Positions 35,901 to 50,900 of a stretch of 64,000 nt of DNA are shown here, piece by piece (positions within the stretch are counted from its first letter, which is position 1; every line of letters starts with the position of its first letter). A model generated the notes under the pieces. It made no database searches and was not told the origin of the DNA. It saw only the letters and a program-made list of their open reading frames with translations. Source of the DNA: Bugula neritina (Eukaryota > Bryozoa > Gymnolaemata > Cheilostomatida > Bugulidae); NCBI GenBank assembly GCA_964035545.1, contig OZ037765.1, positions 16,052,698 through 16,116,697 on the forward strand. Reading direction: 5' to 3'. The translations under genes and the position numbers were made by a program.

Positions 35901-38900
35901 CAATGGTGTTATTTTCTGTAGCTACAATTACACTATACAGTATATAGATGTTGAGTGAGTCATCAGAAAAGTTTTAATAGAACACAGCAAATTTGTTTCA
36001 AAAATTGTTAGTTTTTGATTTGAATGAATGTAACTAATAAATTTGTTTTCAAACTCATAATTTTGAAAAATTAATGTTTTAATGCTACAGATGCTTCTGA
36101 AAATGATAGAATGATCTACCCCAGTATGCTTACCCAGGATTTTGGCTATAGTGCCTGCTGAATGAGAGCTAGTGTAAGGGATAACAACAAAGCTACGCCC
36201 ATTGTACTCCTCAGGCAGCAGTTGCATAGACAGGTGGTCCCGAGATAGGCCTCGTATATTGGTGCAAATATTTCCACTATATAGGGCCACAGGCTTGTCA
36301 GAACATACTGTGGTGCCCGTCAAATCCTGCAAGCTCTGCAAAATAGCAAAGAAACATTGATATTTTAAAAATAATAGTTAAATTATGTTGTGGTGAAATA
36401 ATATTTTTATAAATAATCTATTAGACTATAACTAAAGAGATAGATTAGAAGTTTAAACAATTTTAATGGATTGCACCGAGACATATCATAACTCTTATAT
36501 TCGAGCATAAAATAGAAATGTTTACTTGAATCTGCAATGCTTCATACTGTCTCAAGACAATGTCCATGCTGCCTGTGTAGACACGCCCATTCAGCCTCAC
36601 AGTTATAGACTTGTCCTGCAGAAATTGAATCTTTATTCTGGTGTTGCCCTGCGTAGCTACGACAGCAAACTGTGACTGTACGGTGGAAGGCCAGTAGGTT
36701 ATGATGTGATAGACCAAGCCCAAATTGAATACAGGCAGCACTGTATAGCTATCTTGAGACATTTGTTCCTGGTTATACGCTGTCACAGTTATATCAGAGC
36801 TGGAGGCTATTCTGGCAACATTAAATAATGAAACATACAAATAAAATCATCAATAATGATATTGCACACAATGCTCATATTATGAAAGTAGGTTGAATAC
36901 TGGGAATAAAGGAATTTATATTTGATATATTGCCTACAAAACCCTCTTTTTTAAATGAAGCCTAATAATAAGTGAACCAAAATTGTTAGTTTGAATGTGC
37001 AATAATGCCATAAATTATATAATATATAGCACGAAAACACAAAGAATAAACATAGTAATTATACTCTGCTGCAAATAGGTGACTTACCTGATTGTTTTGT
37101 AAGATTGTTCAACTCCCTTCAACATTAGACTAGCAGGTAGCAAAACAGTTGCTGATCTGTTGGGGTAAACCACAACCTGCTTATTAAAACTGTCCGATAG
37201 TGGAGTTTCTAGTACTACCCGTGCTACTGTATCTCCACAAGTGACCAAGACAACTGTTGTGTAAAATTAAATAACATAACAAAGTGCTCTAAATGTAGGC
37301 CTTAGTTGTTTGGTTATGTTCAGTTAGTTATATACATCTAGTTGTTATAATGCTCTGTGCTAATTTCAGAGCATTCTGTGATAAGCTTTAAGCCACATTT
37401 TTCTACACATTGAGGCAGCCCTACCAAAAAGAGTTGATATTAGAATATTTTAGGCATTCCCTTTTAACATATTTTAGAGCTTCTTAAATAAAAAGCATAA
37501 TAAAGCACATTTTTAGTTCTTGGTGCTGAACTATTTTAGGTATGGTGCGGAGGATAACGCATACTTTAGTTTTAATTAGCAACAAAAATGAAAATTATGT
37601 TTTCTACTTCAAAATTTTCACAAAATGTCACCAAAACCTATTTGCAAAAAAAATTACCTTCACATATCAAAGTTCTGGCAACAATTTGACCTACGGTTTA
37701 ATATTCCCATAGGTATATTATATAGCGATAATACAAACTCATATTATAACTATAAGTAATTACAGAAAATACATTTATACTGATGTTGATGGTAATCGGG
37801 ATAAATAATAAGTGTAACTTCTGAGGAATAGCAAAATCACTCTCCCTTAAATAGCACATCTGTGACCAAATCAAGAGACATTTATGAATACATTTTAACT
37901 AATGTATTTACACCCACCAAAGCTGATGCACGCATAGTACCTTTTAACATGGGATAGTCTGGCTTTCTACTTCCCTCCACATAATTCTCCATAAAGACAA
38001 GCACAAACTCTTTCCCACTGCTTGTCCTTGTGAGCATTGGGCTATAATCTTGGCCATAAACTAAATATATGAAATCGTAGAACAACAAACATTGCCAGAA
38101 AATATTATAACACAATAACAATAAACATACAAAAGCAAATAATATATAAGCCTAAAATATTGCCTCATCAACAAATGTTACACATTTTGACAAAAGGGAA
38201 AACCTGATTCAATATGCATCTAGTATATACCTTCAGCTTTCTTATATATTACTAAGGACAAGGCGACTGCAAGCTCTTGAATATCGTAACTTAACATCAT
38301 ATTGACCAATGAGATGGCCCTAATTGGTTGGCGACTTTTAATAGCATAATATATGACTTCTGTAAGACTGGTGGAGCTATTGAGTCGAGACACTTGTACA
38401 ACCTACAACCACAGATAGTAACTAGTGTACAATTAACACCCATGAGATAAAAATAGAACTTATTGCTAATCTAAATATACAAATAGTGGCAACAATATTT
38501 ACAATTTTAGTGTTTATCTTCAAAAAATAAATATACAGTGCATAGGTAAACAGCCAGAAAGTTCTTTATAAATTCAACATACCTTGGTACAAATGTCACT
38601 AGGTATGTCAAACTGGCTGCGTTTACGCCTCTTTGCTTCAGTTGGTTTATACGAAGGTCTTTCTTTGATCAGTTTTTGAGAGAAGGCATCTTTCAAAAGT
38701 GAAGTAAGCTTCTTCTCTAATTGGGATACAAACTCTGCATTTGATACCGAAATTTCCAGAGGTACCTTCACAACTGCAATACAACATATGAACATATAAA
38801 ATATATTACTCCAGTTAAAGCAGTTTTTATTCTATAAAATGTTACTTATTTCTTACAGACGCAAACTGAAGAAAAATTTTTAAGTAGAGCTTTAATCAAG

Positions 38901-41900
38901 TTTTAGATTAGAAATACTGAAGAAAGTTAATGGAAGCTAAAAATAAACTCACCAGTTTTAACCCAATATCTTTTACTCTGCATGCCATAGTGGTGACGAC
39001 TCTCACATGATGAGTTGCTGGGTTGAGTGACAGAAACTTGAACGCTGACTGCCGCAGTAGAGGGTTTAATAGTTTTAGTGTTTCCGCCATTTTCAATATA
39101 AACTACAAGACACGGTGTACATCAATACGAGCAGCTTCATAATATGTCAGTATAATGAAATCTTATGCATACACTTATGTTTATAAAATACTTCAATGCA
39201 TTTTACACTCAACAGTAAAAATACTTCAATAGCACTATAAAACTTACAGGCATGTGTTTTAAAAAAAAACTATTAGAACAATACCTAATACGCTGGTCAA
39301 TTGAGAAACATGTTATTACAGTACCGTTTTGTAAAATTCTAAAAACTAGAAGAAGCACATGATGCTATGGGTGCAAAACACTCAAAAACCACTTGTTGTC
39401 CACTCAACAATTTTTTGGTTTTCAATAATTGCAGAAATAAAACTTTGCAATGCAAAAATTTAGAGTTAAGTTAAGTCATGGTACTAAAAAAATCTCCTAA
39501 AAATGGGCAACTTCAAATAAAGGCTATTAAAAAAGACAAGTGAAATTATGTAATAGCATGCTGTATTTATCGTTGGAATCATTATAATTTATTTCTAATA
39601 ATTATTAGCAACTAGGTTACCATTCTACTTATTATATATTTGTAGAAATTATAGCACTATATTACTATAACTATTTTATTAGCTCTCTTTTTTTATTTTA
39701 GTTTTAACTTGCAAGTTGAAGTTAGAGTTGTTATGAGTTGGCATGTTGTATGTTGTTATATTGGATTTACATTACAATAGTTTGTATTGGTAAAACAACT
39801 CCTTATGCGTGCTTTATTGCCACAAACTAATTTTTCTAATGGCAAAAATGGTAATAAAAATATAAGCATATAACGAGTATAACAATTTGTAAGATTGCTG
39901 AACAAGTAAATTGACCACATTATATGTGTGCATGTAACATTTAGGTTTAGCCTTGGTTAGCAATCATATTAACTATTCTCATTAAAACACTGTTGTACGA
40001 TTAGGATTAAACTAACTTATCTGAAATATTAGGCAATTATGTAGCTAAACCTTCAGAAGTTATAAAAAAATAGCAGCGAATCTACTAAAACTTTCATTAG
40101 TTAAGCAAATCATATTAGGCCTAAGTACTTTTTTTAACAAGTTCTGCAAGTCAAGGAACTTTTATTTAAGTTAGCAAAAACTTGCACCAACTTCTACAAG
40201 ACATTTTATAAGGTTGGAATGCATTTGAATTCTGTTTTACAACTTTTTTTCTGTACGACTGGAACACTTTAAACTGTTATATGAATTGACAAAACTGTAT
40301 AGTATGTAGATATGCTTTCATTACTAGTAATATACATTATGATTATTAAACTGTTGATATATAATTTTATGATAAAAAACTTCTTTATATAAAACATTAT
40401 TTCGTATCGAAATTACCAAACTTGAAAAACATGTACTAAATTTTGTCTGAAGCATACTTGAAAGTGATTTATTTTGGAATTGTGGGCCATGGGAACAAGC
40501 CGCACTAGCAGCTCACTGATTGCAAGAGCTCCGAGTCAAAATTCAAACTGAAATTTAGCAATTCAAGTTCAACAGAATTGTCATTCTTCTACACAATTTT
40601 TTTGCGTAAAAGAAGTGTGCAATATTTGAAGACCGTACAGATACACAAGTTAGGAAAGAGATAAATGTACGTATTACCCTGACACACTAGAGGAACATCA
40701 ATCACTTCTTTAAGCAGAACTGACAAAATATCTACATCTGCAGACTTCAATAACTTAACCATCCTTGTAGGTTCAACAAAAGTCTCATCTTTCTTCACAA
40801 CTAGAACCAATCGTACTGAGGAAGACGGCTCAACTCGGTCAGCCATCAACAACTACAAATTTGCAAATGAACTTTACTACATGACTTAACAATAAGACCA
40901 TAGCTATGTGTTTACAAGGCTAGTTAGTCTATATCCTAGATATCCTGTAACATTGCATACATGTTTCACAAAATCGTCATTTATGATTTTCACTGATCAA
41001 GCAAATATGATCCACATATCTTAAAACAATACGGAAATTACAAAATTTAAAATTGTAAGCTCACTTTACAAGTCAAGGATCCAGAAGCATGAGCAGTATG
41101 CGGCCTTCCATTCCCAGATGTGTTTGTAGTAGCCACGTTCTCCAAGCCAAACACATAGACCATCATCTTTGTTAATCTTTCTTCCAAACTTTTCCATGTT
41201 AATATATTATCCAGTTGCACAGTTGGCAGCATTTTTACAACTAGAGATCAGGGAACAAACCAATCACACTAGTAAACCATTGAAGATTTTATCACATTTA
41301 GAGTAGGGCCACACGACATGAGTTATCCCGAGCGGGCAAGATGTGGGAACCCATTCAGCCCAAAAATTGGCAGTTGCGTGCGGATTTTCATGCGTGTAGC
41401 ATGCTGAGCGAGAAGTGCAGAACGCTCAGGCGGGTTTGGTATAATTGGCTGATTACCATTTAGCAAGTACACTTTTTTTATTTCAATTTATATTTTAATT
41501 TTCAAAGAACTGAATTAAAACAGTTTCATATAGTTTGCATTTCCGATTTTATAATATCTAAAGTCACTTTGCTCATGACGTAGATTTAAAAACAAACTTC
41601 TGTAGGCGAGCAGTAAAGTTAAACTCCAAAATCATTAGCTAATAAATTTTCGAACCCACAACAAGGGCATTGTGTGTGGCAGGTCGTTCCGGGACGGGTT
41701 TTCAAAAATTTGAACTTGAGCAGAGTAACCCGAGCCGTGTGGCCCTACGCTTAGAGTCTATTTCATGATTTCTCCCCCCCCCCCCCTTAGCACATAACAG
41801 AGAACCATGGCCTACACCTTTGTAACAAAAGAAAAATTTATGTTTCTACTAAAGCATATCTAAAAAGTGTGTAAACTCAAGCCAGAAGGCTCAAGTAACT

Positions 41901-44900
41901 CTAGGAGTTACAAGCTATGCACAATATAATATATATAGCATAACAGAACCAAAACAATTCATGATGTTATAAGATTACATGAAAGTGTATAACTTACTGA
42001 TAAAGAAAGCATATTGATACTCTACTTTACTTTTCTGTACACTTTGATTGTAGGCTAAAATAGTAAAGAAATATTATAGCCCACAACATACGTACAATAG
42101 CACTACAGAAGGCACATTTGACAAAGGAACTTTGATGAGCAGAGAGCATACAGTTTATATTGTTGCATGTGGCAAAGTCTAGATATTGAATAGAATATGA
42201 GGGCTGGCTGTAGAAGGCACTGAAAATGTCTACTGATATATTTTCAAACATTTTCAATAGAAAGTTACATAAACCAGCTTCAATGTATGATCGAAAGTCT
42301 GAAGATTTCAGTTTATTGGTACAAATAATATCAAATTCCCAATTTTAGCTACTTATAATAAATTTTAGTGCAAATTTTATGAAAGTAAATCAAGCCAATT
42401 TTCCGTATGTTTTGCTGCAAAATGCAAGCAACAAAACTCTTTGAAGAAATAGAGTTTTATAAAAACAACAATTTTCACTTTTTTACTAACCCTGAAAAAA
42501 TGTATACATTTTCTAGAATACCAACAATAATAAGATATTTGCATTGGGCAGAAATCTTAACAACAACAAAACTTGCACTTCTTTTGTAAAGAGATGTAAA
42601 AACAATGGAGTTTGCATTACATGCTATTTATCACCTAAAACTGGCATCCATTTCAATCTTTGAGCAGCTACTTTAATGCTTTTAAACAATATTGGCTCTT
42701 TTGGCTTTTCCTATGTGATTTTAGACATTTCAAACAGCTGCTCACAACAAGAGCTATCTGCCATGTGTAGTATTTCTGTGATAAAACAACTACTAGCAAC
42801 TTACGCACATTTGAACAGTATTTTGTATGCTATAGCACATATGTTTTAGTAATATTTGAATGCAGGTATTACTACTATATTGTCAATGCAAGTGTTATTG
42901 TTATGAAATTGTATAATAAAAATGTAGCAAAATTATAAAAATCATATACATACGTGCTGCTCGGATAATGGCAGACTCCAAGGTAATCCTATTGAACTGT
43001 TCTGCAGAGAGATTGTTAAGTAGAGAACTGATAGCGACTGAGGAGTAGCAGTAACCATCTGATGCAGCATAATAGACTACTTCAATGCTGCTGTTGGAAG
43101 GCAACCTCCTCATGTCTCTTATCTTTGTAATTATAATAACTGAGTATATGAAGTGATTAAATTTAAATATGCTAGTGTATTGTTAACAACACTAGGCAGT
43201 TAAGGCAACACCTTATAACAGGGCAAAGACAACTCCTAAGAGACATAATATCTCAGTTACCCATATTACAGACAATTTACTAATGGCACGTCTAAAGCAT
43301 ACACAGCTATTGTATACCACGCAGGTTTATAAAAGTACCAGCACTGCACTCAAATATCCAGTACAAAAATGGTGTTCCTTGTTAAGCTCAGTTTTTTATT
43401 GCTAGTAAAGAAGCATTTGCTTTACATTTAGACAATACGTATTTTGGCTAAAACCAATTTATACTAATTAGAAAACAGTTTTTTACGTTGTTAAAATATG
43501 GTAGCCGCAGCAGCAGCGTAAAAACATGAGTGGTGAGTAACCCAGAGGTAGATCTCACCACAACAGAAGTGTTTTGATATGTAGAAGAAGCATATACGGT
43601 GTCAGTGGAAGAGAAGTTTCTATTCACAAGCATTTTCTCTCTAATATATAGAGCTGTCTGTACAGCAAGAGCTAGTCTAGATGACAGAGAAGCTTTGCTG
43701 TGGGAAAGATGCTGACTTTGACTGCCATTGAACACTAAACAAATAAACAGTGTAATAGTTCATAAACAGCTACAACATCACAAATTGTTAGACAATCACT
43801 ACAATTTAAAACAGGTACAAAATAATGAACTTTCTAGAATGTTAGTTTATTTCTTTTTTATGTAAATAAATAAAAATTAAAAAAAAATTTAAACTACTTT
43901 GATGCCCTACATTTATGAAAACAGGTTTTGATTTGCATGGCAGTAGTCTGTGGCAATTTTATTCTCTCAAGTATAGTTTACCTGATTTTAAAAGACACAG
44001 CTGGTGACCAATATCAGAATCAGCCACAACAGAGGGATGCTTAACAACCTTATATCCAAGTGCAATGGCTAGCTCCATGGGGCTTAAGAGTGAGTACAGA
44101 GAGCAGACAACTTTGGGATCTTGTTGGCGGTGATCATAACGTACAGAGAAGAATATTCGAACCACTTGAATATCTATACTGTACAACCTCTCCACTCTAT
44201 CCAACTATTAATTGTATAAGTAAATGCACCAATATCTGATATATTTACATGTGAAAATATATACATATCTTATGAACAGAAGGAATCAAATTTAATAGCA
44301 TCTATTTTTAAAACAATGTATAACAACTCAATAACTGTTTTGAAGAACGAAGACAATTTTCCAACAGGTATTAAAAACCTATATGTACAGAAACTACATC
44401 TATCACCGTATTACTAATAAACTATCCTATATATTTATACACATTATATTAGAAATAAATGCACTTTCTAACTGTTATGATTTCTATACTTTTATACTAA
44501 AGTTCTGCTATTTTCCAAAATATAATGACACAAAGTATTATACCTAAAAACATAGGCAATTACACACCTGCACAGTCCAGCTGCCAGAGTGCTGAATGTT
44601 ATACTCTCTCTTTTTTCGTCGCCTGACAAGTGTCTTGCATTCCGGCCGAAGGTTATTCTTGCGACAGTATGCATGATCTGCAGCCAGTATTAAACGCTGG
44701 CCAATGTCGCCTTTAAACTCACTACTGTCTATAGAGATGTGGGCTGGGACACTTATTTCTAAAAATAACATCCAAACTTATCTATAATATTGTAGAGTCA
44801 AATATAAATTTGGCTACTAAATTACAATTGATAAATTTAGTTGTGATGGCTGGCAAATGTTTAACAAATATTTAGGCTGCTAATGTTCACACAAAAATAT

Positions 44901-47900
44901 TTTCAAAATGGGAAGTTAGTATTCACACAAACAACATAAGTTGTTTAAGGGTAGTCTTTACATCAATGACTCTATTAACAGTCTTTTTTTGTCCAAACTT
45001 AATGTTTAAAGAGCTTTGAATAACTACTTTAGGTTAGTACGAATAACAAAATAATTCAAATTTGCCATCACAACTAATGATGGTTTGTTTCATTACAATT
45101 TTTAATTATGCTCCTGCCATGTAGAGAGCAAAACTAAAGAAAATGAAAAGTTAAAACGCAATGTAAGTATTATGAACATATTATATTATAACATGATAGA
45201 ATGCAGGGAAAAAATAATGGATATTAGTATATCACCCCACTCGAGCAGCAATGCCGTGAAGATTATAATCGTGAGTCTCACTCAGAGGCAAGACTATGGA
45301 GTACCACCCTGCTTATACCATGCTGATACCCTGACTTAAAAGCTTTACTACACCCCTCCCCCTTCAGTCAAACAAACATAGCTTTGAAATGGAAGCTATT
45401 ACAGGGATGAGCAAAGGTGTACACCAATATATGCCAGCTATACACAAAACAATACATAATAACCTGAATGAGTATGTGTGTGTGTGTGTGTATGTGAGGG
45501 TGTATTTTTTATAATATTCTAAAAAAGTTACCAAAAACACCTATTTAAATATTTGTGAAAGTCAACGCAATAAACAAAGAGAGCTAACATATACCTATTT
45601 CAACCAAATCCTGAACCTTTGTGGGTGTAGTAACTTGGCAATGGCGCCCTGTGTGTCCCTGGTTACAAATACACATGTAGTCAGTCTCCAAATTCCTACA
45701 ACTCCCTCCATTTCGACAAACGGCGTGTTTGCAAAAATCTGCAGCACATAGAAATGATGAAGCTTTAAAACGCAAAGTATCAATCATACTAACAAGCATC
45801 AAATATAACTGCTAGTAACAACTACAAGTAACATATCAATAAAAAAATATATTTTAAAGCATCTATTTCTATGAATTATTGAAACTGACAAAGCTGCAAC
45901 ACGTTTACAAATATCTTGTATTTGAAACTAGGATATCAGTTTGTGTGAGCTACCAGTATCGTGCGAGTAATTGAGAATTTATTAACATTAAAGACAGAGT
46001 TCATAGTAAAAACTGACGGGGATATAACTGTGAAGCATTTCCATGGTTCATAAGTGATATAATTTTATGTCATTCAATAAACTTGGACATCATTTTGATA
46101 ATTGTGCTTTGCTGCAGTCACAATGATTTAGTTTCTATGATTTGTGCTGGACTTGCACAACACTAGGCATAGTTCAAGAGTTCAAGTGTTGTCAACCTAA
46201 AACCAACTGTTTAAATTTATAGTAGAACTATTTTTGACTAGCATATTATGCATTACTGGCTTTAAATAAAAATAGTTAAACATTGAGCTATTAGTATTTA
46301 ATTTGTTTAAAGAGCTATCATTTTAATATAAACTGTGGCAATAATACAATTTCGAAATTTAAGAAAATCAATTTTTTCAACAATAGGAATATATAATGAA
46401 TCTCAAATTTGCAAATTTTTTTTTTACTAAATTGCCAGACTTAAAACACATGCTTGAAAATTATTTAATCATAATGATAATGACTTAGTGCTATCAACTG
46501 CATTCATTAGAATTCAAATTGTTTTTATTAATAAAAAATAAAGAACCTTTTTAAAAATACAAATTGACAATTTTCATGTAGATATTCAAGCCATAAAAAA
46601 TATACCTCCATACCTGTTGAAATATTACACTGTCTTCCAGTAAAAAGTGGAGGACAATTGCAAATATATCCTCTCAGCAGATCAACACAACTACCTCCAT
46701 TAGCACACGGTGAGCTTTCACACTCATTGATCTCTATAGCAAGAAGGCAGCTCTCAATCACAGCATAAAATACATCACAGTTGGTTTTTAACAAATAATT
46801 TCACAGCTAAACTTAAAAATGTTAAGATGTTATATGATGCATTAGTACATTGCTGGTCCCTGTTCATGCCTGCCTATACAAGTGTGTTTATTTCAAAAGC
46901 ATGACTGTACAAATAATAAAACCTTGTTTTTGCATTATTACTAAAATAAAATATGCACCTATTAGCAGGCAATAACTGAGAATGGCATAGAACGAGTACA
47001 GTAGTGTGTATAATGCAATAACGCTATCTCACCTGTACATCCGTGTAGCAGTTGGTCATACTTGAACCCAACAGCACATTGGCAAATGTTACCTGTACAT
47101 ACAGCGGCAGCATCATAACAATCTGCTGACTTATAACACCTTCCATTAAAAAGCACTGCAATATAAATATTTTACTATAAATTATACCTTTAATAATGTA
47201 TAGATAAACTACAGGTATTTTTGATTTTATACTATAGAGTATAGAGTATAGACCCTAAGGAAGCATAAATTATAACTTTTACTGTAACTCTTGACTTATA
47301 TGTAATATGTAAACAAATTCTTAATATAAATATTTATTAATAAGAAAATATCTTATTGCAGCTGCAAGAGTTGGCAGCCCAAAACTATGTGGATTCAAAT
47401 TGTCAAAATATGATGCCTAATTGCGCTTTCAAGATAATCAGTCAGCCATTTACAGTTACTATAAATTGAATCAAACAAATGTGCTAATGTCTTTTTAAAG
47501 AAGAGGAAAAACCAACGACAAATGCTTTTAACTAGCAATTCAACTACTAATAAACTGACAACATGCTACTACAAAAACATGGTGTTATAATTACGAAATA
47601 TTACAACAGCAACATATTTACCAAAAAATATTCTTGGTAACTACCATTGAAAAGTAATTTTTAAAATCTAAATTGAGAGATACACGTTGTCTTAGCGGTA
47701 GTGTACAAAACACAAACCTTTACAACTAGCTGTTGTATTACTGAATTGTTGATTAACAGTGCATCCACATCGATTATCAGCATTGCAAACTCCTGAGATA
47801 CAATGCCCTCCATTAGGACACGCCATACCAAATGAGCCTGAATAACATATGATCAGCTAATTACAGTATGTAATCCATCTTTATATGCAATCATCACCTA

Positions 47901-50900
47901 TGAAACAACAGTTGCAATAAGAGTCTTGTAAAGTACATTTGCCCCAAACAGATATTTTATGTTTGTTCACAATGTTAACAGCCCTTTATACTTTGCATAA
48001 TAAGCTAGAGATTTCAATTCTTTGCAGTCGTACTGTGCATATTTGAAGAGAAAATTGTGACATAGATGAATTTTCAATTACCTAAAAAAAATAGTGGTTA
48101 GTTTACACATAAATACTTTGGCCACGTAAACTACCAGCAATCTTAAATATAAACTTTTGTTTATAAATTTGAAGGCAGATGAAACTTGATAAATATATTA
48201 TGTCTAAATTTTTAAATTTACTTCAACAGTCAGAATTAGAAGCCCAGGTATATGTTGTCATCATATTCAAAACTTTGGTCTCAATGATATGCTAATCTCA
48301 ACAATAACTAAAGTACGCTTACACTGTTGTGTAGACTTATTGCTGACAATAATTTATCTTGTACCTATATATACTTGTGAAGACTTATTACAGACTACCT
48401 TTACATGCCCCGTTGTGGTACTGGTATCCCTTCTGGCACACACATTTATTATCCACACAAACAAGTAAAGATGGTGCAGCTTTGCAGTCTGCATGATTAT
48501 GGCAATGTGATCCATGCTCAGCTAGAAGCAAAATACTTGAGTTTAGTTGAAAGAAACTTAATGAATTCCCGTATATGAACTAGCATTAGTAATGGTTGTA
48601 GTTTAGAATTTGAAAAAAGCACTGCAGTTAAAAATAGTTTGTTGTGTTACTACTTCGTATAATATAACACCTACCAATTGTATATTATTATACTTTAGAG
48701 TTCCTAGTATTACAAACAAATCATAAATACCTTGACAAAACTGTAGATGTGTATTGTAGACATAACCATAAGCACATACACAGATGTTGTTCTCACAGAA
48801 ATTATATCTGTCAACGCACTGAGATGTGATCCTACACTTCCCTCCATATGCAGCTGTGATATACAAGTAGCAGAGCATATTAACTGTACTTATTATCATA
48901 AATCTTCACTTGTAAATGTACCAAAATAATTAAAATTAATACTGAAATATAAGTAAACATACATACTAATCAAACAAAAACAACAGGTATTTGCAAATTA
49001 CAAACTTCAACACATTACTGAAAAGAAGTTGCTACACAGTATGAAATATTTATTACATATGCAGCTGATGATTAAGTTTGAAAATCCAACTCTCATGTAA
49101 TTCAAATTTAAAAACTGCTACATTATGTTTCGTTGGCATTACATATGAAAAGATAATAAAACAACAGCGGCAAATGCAATAAATACCTATATTATCTTTT
49201 ATTATGTTAAAACCACAAATAATATAATAATTATAATCATACAATTTAAATTTAAAATTTGACATACATATTGGACTGTTATACACTAATACTCACGTCT
49301 GCATGTTTGCCCATCATATTTATGGTGAGACCTACAGACACATTTATTACTTTTACCAACATCACACTCAGTTTGCTCATCTGAACACAGGCCATTTAGA
49401 TCACATCCCAGACCATGTGTAGCTGAAAAAATATTAAAAATGCTCAGATGTACTGAAATCACACTGTGAGATACACCAGTATGTGCGGACAAGCTATTTG
49501 ATATCCCAAAGATAAAACTAGGAGACTTATCTATCAACATTGTTTCAATTATGCTGTAATAATTTGCTAAAACTGAGGTTGGAATTATAAAATAAGGTCA
49601 TTGCATTTTGTTGGCTTACTTGAAAGGTGTTAATCGGTTGTCACTGTTACTATTGTCTTGTATTTTAATTATAATAAATACATTAAAACATAAACTTGTA
49701 TTCTAACCTTGGCACTGGTTATTCACAGTGTGGTAGCCTTGCATGCAGGTGCAGAATCGATTTGCCGCAGTTGGCGGTTGAGGTAGACATCGAGAGTATG
49801 GAATTGTGCAGAGCTCATGACTTGAGCATGGAGCATTCAGCAACCCTTTGAAAATTAACGTTATATTGTGAGCACCTGAACAGGTATACTAGTCTACTAT
49901 CCGCTTACAGCCATATTCTCAGTGAAAAGATAGTGTTGAGAGTCTTCATAGGCAATATGCTTTTGAGATCAATAAGAGAATTGAGAATCAAGCCAATGTT
50001 ATTCATAGCAATAAGGCATTGGGTGAATTTATACCACCTTCCTTTATAGCATTGAAAATTGATGTGCTTTCAACATTTTTATGCTTGCCAACAATGAACC
50101 AGTATATAAATTTGCCAATTAGTCTACACGGTACTATATGTAAAAAATTCTTAGTAAAACAATAACAAAATTACATGCACATTTTTCAAGTGTGGAAATA
50201 CTTATTAGCATAATATAAGTTGAATGCTATTATACAATTAGGCACAGGAGAATCAATGTAGGAACACTTTAGAAATATTTCAAGTAGTTTGAATTAATAA
50301 ATTATATTTTCTAAGATATTTTTATGAGCCACTCTTTTTTTTATATATAAAATATAAGCAGGATGGTTTGCATGTACATCTTGCTGAAATAACTTGCCAT
50401 AAAATCAACACATAAAATCCACTTTCTATATCATCAAAATTCATAAGCCAGTTTTAATTTTTTATAACTTTCCAATTATTCAGATTGATTCAGTTGCTTT
50501 CTACTTTGCATATGGTCTTTCAGCATCCTGACAATGAACATTATTAATGAAAGTTAAAGATTTATTTGCTACAATTATATTTTACATACATTTTAAATAT
50601 TTTTGTAATGATTATATCTATTACTAAAATAGTTGGTAAGCTGAAGCCTTTTTGCATGCAACAAACTGCAATTTTTCTAAAAAGAAGTTAGATAAAATAT
50701 AATAAAATGTTCTCCAAACAACTTCTTACATAAGTTATAAGCAATGCTAAATAGTTACCAGCACAATTTTTAGTTTTAGCATCATAGCTATACCCGTTCA
50801 AACATTGACACTTGCCACTCCTACACTCTCCATAGGTGTCTGTGCAGTCAGTTTTTGACGAGCATGAACTATTATATTCAGCTACAAATACACCACTGTG

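Noticed and set aside
37882-37940. Later donor for exon 21 of the membrane-protein gene
   Set aside because: It is in phase, but the added residues interrupt the expected IgGFc-domain strand between PDYPMLK and VLVTCGD; kept as an alternative only.
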